Shown here: piece by piece, positions 50,101-62,100 of the stretch
Layout of the letters: every line of letters begins with the position of its first letter
Numbering within the stretch: position 1 is the stretch's first letter
Assembly (NCBI GenBank): GCA_008828725.1
Contig: MEHQ01000823.1
Location: 242,339 to 306,338 of the forward strand
Direction of reading: 5' to 3'
Source of the DNA: Saccharina japonica
Taxonomy: Eukaryota; Sar; Phaeophyceae; Laminariales; Laminariaceae
Length of the DNA: 64,000 bases
Position numbers and translations under genes: made by a program
Notes under the pieces: generated by a model
Told to the model about the DNA's origin: nothing
What the model saw: the letters and a program-made list of their open reading frames with translations, nothing else
Database searches by the model: none

Positions 50101-53100
50101 ACGAGCTCTAATCAATAGGCCAGTCATAAATATGACGCGTGCTACGATCAAGGTAACGCTTTTGTGGCTGAAACCGTTTTTTGCACGACCGGGATCCCTA
50201 ACGCGAAACCGTCAGAATCTCACGCCTTGTGCTGCAGACTGTTCTTCGGTTTTACTCATACGACCCATGGCGTTGCTCAAACGGGTATATATACGAGTAC
50301 TCGTAGCACTTTTCGTGTATCTTCCACAATCTTTGTCTGGGGTTTTGTCTGGGGTAAGGTCCAGAGCTCCTCCAGCGACCAACCTCAGAAAATGGCCTGT
50401 ATACAGGTGCACCTTTCCCGTGGCGTGCGTCATACATACGCTGCCTCGAAAGTGCTATAATACCTATATCGTATGAGCCCTGTGGAACAGAAATAGACAC
50501 AGAGGTGCGTCGGATGGTTGCCTTTTTTTGTACTCAAGTACTACTCGTACTACTACTGTAAATGTTGGACGATTTCTCACTTCTGGAAAATGGCTCTGAG
50601 GTTGAAGGTCAGTGCTCCATAGTTGGCCACAGCACCTCCGAGCCCTCCGTTCGGGTCGAAGTTGTCCGAGAACGTAGCCTGCTTCATGAACTGTTGAAGT
50701 CCGCGGGTCGAATGCGAAGCAATAACGCGGGAAAGGATGCTTCGAGCACGTTGGACGCATGCTACGATAGAGGTGCGTCTTGTTTTTTCTGAGATCCTCA
50801 CTTGAGGAGCGTCATACCTCACCGAAAAAAGGATTATTTTGGAGGAAAATAAAAGTGCTGCCGGATGAGAAATCTCATGACCGAAGTATACTTGAAACAT
50901 TATTCGTCACAAAAATGAAAGTCCGACGAATTTGGGTTAAGGAACCTGATCGTTCAGAAAACGATTCAGTCACAAAGTACTACCTCTACCGTAGCACGTG
51001 TCGTTGTGTTTTGCATACAGGGCACGTAAGTAAGCATTGTTGAACGCTTACAAAACCACGATGCTGTGGGGCTTGCTTGTACGTACAGTGAACGGGGCAT
51101 GTATAAGAAGCTTGCGGTATCGCGTCGTCATTAAAAAATCCGTTTTCCCAGAACCAGGTGGTTTGCAGAAATCGCGCATACATCATTGGCTGGCCTCGAC
51201 AGCGTTACAAGCCAGAAATAAGCGATATCAACGTTGACAATCGGGCGTGTATTTCTTCGATACTATGGTTTGTATCGCACGCCGGGGGTGTGAGCGATCA
51301 CTCTAATCGGTGGAACATTACCTCGCCAATTCATGGAATTATGTGATTATTATTTTACAACAACGAGAAAGCAACACAAGCGAGGGTATTGGGCTCGTAG
51401 TGCCTTACATGACGAAACCGATCTATAGCGCAATCGAGGCTACACCTTTCACCGCCGGTTGTGCGGTGTGTAATATTGCTGTACACTAATCATGTTTACG
51501 CTGTAACACCTCCTGGCGGAACAAATATCACACTACGTACGGTGATAGAATATCAAACGTGTGCGGTATGGATCACCCCATCATTGGGGTATAACGTCAC
51601 GTCGTACCTCCATCGTGCCGGCAGTCAAGATTGCGCCACCAGGTCGGTTTGATGGACTTTCCCCCTCCGCATCTGCTTCGTACTGGCCGTTGCCCTGGAA
51701 TAACGCATATTTGTGGAACGTGACGTCCCCTTCCGAGTAGATGGCAGGTCCACCGCGTTCTTCCTGAAAAACAAAAGCGCGCGTGTATGGAACGAGGCAG
51801 CTTACGGCGCTCAGCCGCACCGTGCGTGCCTGCAACACACTGCTATCGATACAGCACTACATGTAGTCTGGCATGCCTGGACCTCACCGCAATCGTTATT
51901 GATACACTGTATATTTTCACGACGTATCGGCCCACCTTCGTCCTTGCGGGGATAAATACGTTGTGCAGTATACAACACGTCCCTCGATGGTATTACTGTA
52001 ATAGAACTTCGGCTTGGTTCGCAACGTGTTTTTCATTCGCGGGCAGAAGTCAGCCTGCCTAGCCGCCCCTGTGTTCGAGTGGTTACCCTCTAACACTACT
52101 AGCGCATGATATCAGGGGTTCTAATCGCAGGGCCAAACATGTACTGTATGTGCCTATTTCTCGTGGTGAAAAGCGCGAGGGCGTGGTGAGATGACAATCG
52201 ACGAGCAGTGCTGACAATGCTGAACCCTCTGGTCAAATACAATGAGGCATGTTTGTATCGGGGGGAAGAGAAGCGAGGACATATGTGACAACGGCTTGTC
52301 CAGAAGCCTGTAAGGTAAAATTGAAGACTAAAACATGCAATCACACATACAATATATAAGCACGTTCGATGTAGCACCGACAACCACAGGCAACAGAGGA
52401 ATATCGGTTACCAGCCTTTCTTGGTCTACAAGTGGGCAGGTCCACGGCTTGATATTCGCACAAGGGCACTATCGAAAGCTACTTTCATAGGAAGTTGGCA
52501 TCAATCGACCCAGATGTAGCACCGACAACCACAGGCAACAGGGGAATATCGGTTACCAGCCTTTCATGGTCTACAAGTGGGCAGGTCCACGGCTTGATAT
52601 TCGCACAAGGGCACTATCGAACGCTACTTTCATAGGAAGTTGGCATCAATCGACCCAGATGTAGCACCGACAACCACAGGCAACAGAATAATATCGGTTA
52701 CCAGCCTTTCTTGGTCTACAAGTGGGCAGGTCCACGGCTTGATATTCGCACAAGGGCACTATCGAACGCTACTTTCATAGGAAGTTGGCATCAATCGACC
52801 CAGAGCATGGACGGGAGCTAAATTACGGCGTGAAATACATTGCACAAAGCTAAATACGCTGCCCATGCAATAAACGCCGCTAACCGCGAGGCGGTACATT
52901 CGATAGGGGGTACGGCTTTGCTTGTCTAGGGTCAAGATAAATATCACGAATTCAGGAACAGAGACGGCGCCCTGTTTACAGATCCCATTACCCGAAGAAA
53001 CCCACCCGCTCTGCGTACGTTAACAAAGCTAGACAAACAATAGATACTGACCCAAGCTCCGATGCTTTCGTATGCTACCGTGTTGCCCACGAAGGCCACA

Positions 53101-56100
53101 GAGTCCAAGATGTCCAAGCTGCTGCCGGCGCCGACGAAAACTGCTCCACCCAGTTGCTGATCGGACATTTGCCAGCAGCATGCGAGATTGCCCAAACCCA
53201 AACAAAGGCAACCCATAATATGAGGCGCGATATAAGAACACATATATCCATCATGATGAGTTGACGGCGGTAGCTACATAGTGCGGTCGAGTCACTATCC
53301 TTCAAGGAAGACTGGTTTTTAACAACGCGCGGGCCGTGCTCGTATCCTGCTCGCATGGCGGGCTCGTATGTAGACCAAACTAACGGGCATGAGCATGCAG
53401 GTCGTCGCGGCCAAACGATCAAAATGGTTGTTTAGGTATCACTTTGTGCCCGTCGACCTTTTCACTTCTTCCGTGCTGAAACGAGTGCGAGCATTGATCA
53501 CCCAAAGCACGCTCCGTTCGGTAGCTCTTCGGTTTCTTATATTTTGTTTCGTGGAGGGGGTGCAAAAACAAACTCATTCGTACGAGGCAGGTTTGTATCG
53601 TCATGCGACAACTGGAACTGCTCTTCTTACCAACGGTGGCAAGCACATTGGCACCAAACCTGATGCAGGACTGCACAGTGCGGCGAAGATGGATTTGCCT
53701 TACCGATTGGTTAATGCCAGTGATGGTAAGGTCGGGCATATCCATAGTAAGGCTGCTGTAGCCTACGATTTCCAGCCGAACGTTCTCGAAGGTTGCTGGC
53801 TTCCCTGTGGAGACGACGGTCAGCTCCTTTCCACCCGTGACGTATATCACCTACAGCACCAAGAACAATACGGACATGTATCAGGGACGAGCTCGATATC
53901 GTTGTATAAACGGCTGAACGTACGCCTGGAACGGAATCTCTGCGTGATGCATGGAGTCGAAACGTCAGCCTGGTTTCACGTCGAAATTTTACGTTTTATG
54001 TAAAAACAAACAGACGCACAGCGTGTATACCGAGAACAATCAACGACTGGTAAGGTTGTGGTCGACAGGTATTAATAGCATGTTCAGGTTGTGAGTAATC
54101 CTGCGTTCTGACTACTCGTTTGCCTCCACTGAAACGTGCTTTCACCGAGCGGCAGATGGTGAACGCGTTGCATGAACTGCTGGGAACGACGAGGGACATT
54201 CATCGACCGCGCAGGGCAGGTAAAACATTAGGTGCGACGATACAAGTTGCAATGACGAAGTTGCCCCCTTATTGCTTATGTTGGCGATGTTCACGACCAC
54301 CGCCCAGCTGTCCTGGTTCTTCGTAATATCACGAGTTGTCTTCTTGAGTTTATGTTTGTGACCTCATGAAATGTCTTCAAACTATATATTTAGCAAACAA
54401 AACGTGCTCAAACGTTTCATGCATAGTAACGAGAACCGTAGTCACCGAGCGCCTGCTTGAAGCCTCAAGAAGCCTATTCGGTCTTTGCTTGTGTAGCATC
54501 GAAAATCGTCTTTAAACTTTGCGTTTAGCGTCAAGAAATTCCGTCAAACTTTGCCTGTGCCCTCTAGACTCATCTGTACGTTATGTTGGTAGGATAAACA
54601 AAACCTTGAAAACATTCTCGTAACCTAGATAAACATCTTCAAACTTTGCGTATAACCTCAAGAATCGTTGTTAACCTTTGCTGATAAATTAAAAATAAAA
54701 CGTCGTCAACGCTTGTTCGTTTACTCTCAGCAGTTCTGGTGGCAATCTGAATAAACGTCTTAAACCTTCTATTGAAACCTAAAGAAACGTCTTGCAATTT
54801 GCATGGAGTCTATGAAACGTCTTTGTATTTTGTTCGTGAAGTCTCTCGAAACCTTTCAAAATCGGTATTTATATACTCGATAACCGTCTTGAAACTTTAC
54901 CGTGACCCGGAATAAACGGGGTCACTTTGTTTCTACTTTAACCCCAACAATCGTCTTCAAAGTGTGCCTGTTACCTCAAGAGTAGTCTTCAAACATTTCT
55001 AGTAACCTCAATAGTCGCGAGCGAAGGTTTCTTGTAGCATCAAGAAACGAGTGGAAACGTTGAGTGTGTCCTCATGAACCAGTGTCAGTCTTTTCTCGTA
55101 ATGTCCAGAATCGTGCTACACAATGTTTACGGCAATGTCCAGAGTCGTCTTTACATTTTCCTTGTAGGCTGAAAGAACGTATTCGAATACCTCGTTCAAT
55201 CACTAGAAATCCCTTCAAACGTGTCTTACACACTAAATAAAACAGCGTTTTTCAAACGTTTGTTGTATATAGCATCATTAAATAAAACTTCAAGCTTTGC
55301 CTGTAGCCTGCAGAAACATGTTCACACTGTGATTGACACCTCCAAAAACGTCTTGAAACAAGTTATGTAGCCGAACTATCGGCCTTAAACTCCACCTGCA
55401 GCCTAGAGAATCGTCATGATATTTTCTCGTAACCTCCTGAAACAAAGGTCAAATTTGTCCTCCGGCGCCAAACCACGGTAATGTGCGATTGTTGGAAACC
55501 ATGTGAACCAGTACCATCGTGCCAAGAATGTATCGCACTAATCTAGACGCTCATGACTACACGCTCACGTCGAGCGTAATCTCTATTCGTAGCCACCTTA
55601 GGGACGCTGAGAGAGGCCAGCCACGGCCGAAAATCGCTATACGCACGCAATGAAACATGGAGCCCTCCCCCGTACCTCGGAAGATGTCCGCGAACGGCCA
55701 TCGCAACACCCTACTCTTCCTGTCGGAGCTCACAGACAACACGGAGAAAGAGAGTTACCCGGTTTACGGGGCACGTTTGATGTTTGTTTCACGACTTCAC
55801 GGCTGGTGCACAGGGTAGACATAGCGTAGGCTTAGGGCCCAGAGGCAAAGAGCATGTCGATGTGTCATCTCGGTCGGATAAAAACCACGCGGACAAGCTA
55901 ATGGGGGGGGGCGTTCCGAAATCCAGCCTACGGTGCTTGGTCCTGACGACACCTGTCTGGAAATGTTTTAGACTAAACCCACGGTATACCTCATTGGGGT
56001 ATGAATTAGGTTTGCCGTTCTGAGCCAATGTTTTCCGACCGGTTGAGCTCCTCAAGTAAGAAACTACCGCTTTATATCTGATTATATATTTCTAGAATGT

Positions 56101-59100
56101 TGGTGTTCTACGACCAAGCAGCCCGTAAAAAAACAAGTTGATCAAATTTGCGCGAACACAAAGTTGTTCGGGGTCATCGTTTCGGGTAAGAGATATCCAG
56201 CTTTTCATGTATGTGAGGAGCTCAGAAAATTCTAATAAGCCACCACCCCTATCAGACCATTCGCTAAAATCGTGGGCCGGCAGCGCGTTCACGTCTACGC
56301 GCAGCGGGCTCAACTGCGCGGGGCAATCAACCGCGATGCATCGACCATACCACTATGTACATAACTATAAGCCCCTTTATTATTGAACATTTATGTACAA
56401 CAAACGGTGCTTATATTTACGGACAGAGTGGTACCTTCGTAAACATTGCAAGGCAGAGTAGCTCAGCAGAGTGTTTATAACGCGTACACTCACCAGCTGC
56501 CGAGGGCATGAGAGGCCGTCGGAGGCCGAAGATCCTAGGTTCCACGTCTTGACTTCCCTCGTGTCGAGAATCAGATAGGGGTAGTCGTCTGAGGAGGGTG
56601 CTGTTGCCGAGTAGCTCTCGCAATCGAACGCTTCCTCCACGTCGACAGGGGTGGAGTCGCTAGATGCGCCCAAGTAGCAGAGCTCCCTGCTGCCGCCAGT
56701 GTTGGTCGACCCATCCGTGAACTCTACGGTGCCTTTGTTGATGATTCCGGGACACTAAGAACGAAAACGCGCACGAGGAATGGGCATGTTGGATGGCGTC
56801 AGGGGTTCTTCGCTCGATTGCGCTCGTAGGCTGATTCCGAGGCACGATGTCCTAGGGTGCGAGTGATATGTAATGCTTAAAGGGTCGGCATCACGGTTGG
56901 TGCATTCGGGCACGTTCACTCGTACGCTCAATAGTAGTGATTGAAGGACGTAAAGGCTGTGTGATTCCTTCCCCGCTTTCGTGGCATTTATGTCGCGTAT
57001 CGTTGTTCTCGGCAAAATACGCAGAGTGTCCCTTTACAGCCTGATTTCCTTGTTTTTCACGGGTGCTACCCACGGCAGGAGGGGTACCCCAGTTTTCCCA
57101 CCCGTTTACGCCACTCGAGCGAAAATGTTTTGCGCCTCACGCAAACGTTCGACTCCAGCATATTGTGATCACGCAGAGAAAAAATATACATGGCGGGGTC
57201 TATCACGAAAACAAAAATCTTGAACAATAGTTTCTGCTAAGAAATCGGGTACGAGTAGTCACTACCGCTGAGCGGCTCTGAGCCGAGCAAAAATACACGG
57301 ACCTAATCGTGACTCCTCCGCCGTTCTCTGTGTTTTCGTTTTGATAAGTAGTGTTGAGCGCTACGGTGGACCAACGAATACCTGCCATCATAGTACTTGA
57401 GTGAGCTACCGTGATGAGCGGCACCATGGGGGACCCAAACGCACGCATTCCGAAAATAACACCAGTATCTTACCGGGAATAGCCTCTAACTCCGAGCAAA
57501 CCAAAACAGAAACCAACACCCACCGCGACAATGCTTCTTCAAGCCACAACACGCCAGCATTACAGCACCTCGTATCCACACCCTTGAGTTCTAGTCATAA
57601 GGCGGAAGAGATTGTTTTTTAAGAAAAATATAGCTAAAGATGTGGTGCATACGAGTAGCCTGCAAGGAATTTTCATGGCATTTTGATGGCATTCAAAACG
57701 TAAACTCAACACGCAAAGGGCCGCTTGCCTACACGCAGTCGACCCGCTACTCACGGTTATGGCAGTGTTGTCCGATATCGTAGCGTCCACAGGGATCTTC
57801 AACAGGGTGGCCTCGCTATAGATTGCGCCGCCCTCGTACCCTGCCGAGTTTCCCCTGATAGCAACTTCTCCGTTGATCGTTACGGTGGCTCCGCTGCGAG
57901 TTCACAAAACCAAGAAACAATATACACGAGACGCACGGAAAGGGGTAGGCGCAGCGTTATGTGTTGAAAGAAAGAAGCCGCAAGCAACAAAAACAGCCGC
58001 AAACATACTCGGCCCCGAGCGTGCACGAGGGGAGCGGAAGATTATTTATTCGCCACCCTTTTAAATCATACGTTTTGGAGGTGCTCCGCGAACCATACGG
58101 TAAACAAACCAATACCGTATACATACGGTACGTGGGAAAAACCGAAACTTATTTGTTGAATAAAAACACCGTTCCGTCTACACACGTTACGGTATAGATG
58201 CTCCATTTTTATTCCGATTTGTTTTATCTTGGAGGGCTCTGTACATCTTCCAAACCCTGATTACCTTCTCTATACAGTGGAAAAAAGTGTCAAGATGTAT
58301 ACACGATGAACAATCATTTATCATATTAAGTGAACAGCGAACCATATTGGGTCACAATAATGAAATTCGGACGATTGATCATTCCGAAAACGGTTCAGCC
58401 AAAAAAAGGTATACCGTATACCTCTATTGTGGCAAGCGTCTAGGTGATACCGGGAAGTTCGCCAGTTGAGGAGCGAGACGTGTGCAGCGTCGGTAGAGGT
58501 GGTGCCGTTTGTGTCTGGGGGGGGGGCATTTATAACCCCCATCAGAACCTACGTTTTACATAAATATGGATGCTTTACCGTTTAATCGACTAGGTGTTGT
58601 TTCGAATAATAGGATCATCAAACATAGCGAGATTAACGGTATCGGGTTGCTTGGCGTGCAGTTGAGGCATCCTGTCTGTCAGGAACGTTTCGGACGATAG
58701 CTTGCTACCCCTGCCCTGTCCTATCCTGTCTATCCTGTCCTATCCTATCCTGTCCTATCCTATCCTATCCTACCCTCAGTCACACATTTTCCAACCCTGT
58801 CACAACACGCGTCGAAATATATAGGTAACGAACAAATGGGATTACATACGTAGATAGGAGCTAGTTCCTCGGCTGAAGCGTTCCGTGAGTTTGACTATGA
58901 TTTTGCGCCCAAACGCACCCTCGACTCGGCATCCCTCTGTTGGAAAACCCCAGCTCGGCGTTCGCGACCGCAGTCCCAAGGTGACTACGTGTGGAATCGC
59001 GGACTGTGAAAAGAAAACCACGCACGAACGTGTACGAGTACCAGTCGGGCGTTTGTTTGATAAACCCGTGCTGTCGCTATATATCGGGGCAAGCACGGCT

Positions 59101-62100
59101 CCGGGGGGTCTGCTCACTTTCTGAACAAACGAGTAATTCGACCAAACTTCGCTGATGCTTCTGATTCACTCAGTAATCCGACAGCCGGCTTTGAGGAAAG
59201 TCTAAACCTATGCCCCGTATTCGATAATCGCACGGGATTTAATACGAATCTGCCGGTATGAAACAACTTTCAACAGTTCGTTTTCCTCGTATTGAAAATC
59301 TCGCTCCATGGTACGTTTGGGCGCCGAAGTGAAGCCTCTAATACCTGCTGCAGCACGGATTTGGAGTGTTCGCAACTCTAGCAACCCGCGGGCGGTGACG
59401 GCGGAGGACAACCCACCGAGCATATACTCGGCGTTTCAAACGAGCGCTGGGCTGTTTACGCGGAGAGATGGTACCAGGTTCGATGGGGAAAACATTGGCA
59501 GGCTTCCGTGCACGCGCGCAACGTGCACACAGCAGCATCACTAAAAAGCGAGTGACAGTTGCGTGTATCCACATTTCCTTCCATACCAAGGCACCACATC
59601 CATATAGAGGGTGGTAGAACATCTTGAGGGGGAAACGATGCTCAAGCTTCATTCCGAAGGGGTAGATCCATTGCAACGGTGTCCATCTCTCTGTGACCCC
59701 TCCCGGCTCAACCACTGTCTTCCTTACGTTACACGATGCGAGACTCGCCAGACGCTTCGTCTAATTCGACGCTGGGGAAATTATTCACGATAGTCAAGAG
59801 GGAGCGGTAGCGCCAATATGACCCCGGATCCGAGGTACACCATGAGTTAGCTCAAGAAGCGGAGGAAAAGCAACACATTGCAACCAAAACCAAAACCAAG
59901 TATCGTCCTCACTCCTCGATGTAGAGGACGCCACCCCTCCTTGCGGTGTTGTTTGTCGCCGAAATGCCTCCCCTGAACTCCACGGCGTTGTGCGACATTA
60001 TCCACATGCCTCCACCTTTCGAAGCATCGTAGGACCGTTTAGGCTGCCGCGGTGTTTGTTCGGCCGAGGTTCCCAAGAGGGAGAGAAGAGGCAGTCGTAT
60101 AGAAGGAGGTCAAGGTACGAGGAAATAAAGGCTGACTGCTGTAAGAGTATATCGAGACACGCCCTGGCGCATACGCCTCAGTGACTACAGTAGTTCTCCT
60201 GATGATGGGGAAGCCCTGCCAGTAAGTTGGTTTCGTTCTAAAGTATCCCCTTAACCTTAGCACGGCGCAACCACTGTTAACACCCGCGTCCAGAGCGGTG
60301 CACGTTGCTATCGGGCATTCTGACGTGGGAAATCGGCTCTCGTCGTTGACGATCATGTTCGGAGAGCGGTCCAGCCTGGTATTATGCGCGATGAACTCTG
60401 TGCTTGCTCCCCGAAGCATGGGGCTTCATCGAAACACACGTATATATGTTTTCTGGTTGTTGGGGCTTTAACGTCAACCCGTTCTGCCGTGCGCTCGAAT
60501 TGCGAGTCTCCTGTCGAACTTAGCGTGAACTTGCGCTGTGGTTATGAAGAGTTTGAGCTGACAACGGTCAAGGAAAGTGCCACGCTAGGGCCCAGCTGGT
60601 AGAGCGACAAAAACGGCAGTTCCCTGAACCCTCCTCTCACTGAAGCCTGGTAGCTTTGAAAGCTCGAAACCCTTTCATTGGTGACTGTTCTCGACTGCGC
60701 ACCCCACGACGTTACTGCACTACGGCCTTACGCCTTGGGGTGATCATCGACTCGGGGTTACAATATATATATATCAAATATGTCCCTTAATTTTACTGCA
60801 ATACAGGCCTCCCACGGTCCCATGGAATGCATACGCGTGTGTCTTTGCACATGGTAGGTGTGGCGCGTACAGCCAAGAGATATGCGACGCTCAGGGTGCA
60901 CCTACACCTAGCAGACGATTTTCCTATTTGAGAGTTGCCTTTCCGATGAGAATGAAATTGTTTTTTGAATTGTAAGGGATGTACTTCCCTCAAAGTCAAA
61001 ATTTACACTTTAAACTATTGTCAGTTGTGGCAGCCGCCGATGACACACATAAAAAACACTAAATCGGCGGCAGTCTCAAGATATCGAAGACCCAAGAAAA
61101 TGTGGATTTATGGGCGAGGTACCTTGCCCATAAATGCAAATTCCCCTATATCTTCTGTTTCACGAGCCTGACAAGGTTGATTTCGATATGTTTTTCGTGG
61201 ATCGATACCCACCATCGAGGAACATATATTTTACTGTAGGTTGGAAAATTATCGTTAGCGACATATATCTCGTAAAAACCAACCAAGTACTTAAATCGAT
61301 TTTCAGTCTCATCGGAAAGACCATTCTCAATTAGGGGAATCGGCTGTTACCTGTTCGAGGAGCATCGCACTAAACTAAGGCCAAGCCGAAATGAAACCGC
61401 TACCGGATGAGCAATCCTTTGGCTAAGTTAAGGTACACAACCAAATTGTTTTGAAACAAAATAACAACAAATGTACCACATACATCTGACAGGCCAGTGT
61501 ATCGTGCATATATATGTTACATGTCGTACGTGTGGCGTACAGCAGTCAAGACGCTGTTAGCATATGGACGTTGAGATATATACGTATCAATTGTTGATGT
61601 GCAGTCACCACACACTGAGACGAGTATATGAGTATCTTAGTTTATGTATTCGGGGAAATACAATATGTGGATAGATTACGAGTTTGTCTTACTCGCAGTG
61701 CGCTCTATTGTATGTCCAAAGCATCTTCATCAGGAACGATGCTGAGAACATTGCTAGAACGTTGTATTACAACATTGTAGAGAACATTACAAGGAACAAT
61801 ACGGACAACGGTAGAATGCTACTGTGCGGAGCATAGGCGTTGTAGACTGGTGCTACGGTAGAGGGTGTAGCCTGATTATCAATACCACGTTTAATCCACT
61901 TGGGCGAGTGGCCCTGTACATCACCCAAAACTGGACGCAGAAATATGTTGTTGTCGCAGAGCAGCAAGTATACCACGGTGGTGCATATCTCGAAAACATA
62001 ACATTACAGTAAGCGTTAAGACTAAAAAAACCGCGAAGAAACATGGTGGTCACTCGGCGGAGTGGCTCTCATCCGCTGAAAATAACGGACTTCAAAGCGA

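Noticed and set aside
55990-56240. Clear MITE-A copy next to the exon at 56247
   Set aside because: Only GAGCTCCTCA-type motifs at both ends match; the interior does not align with the family by eye.
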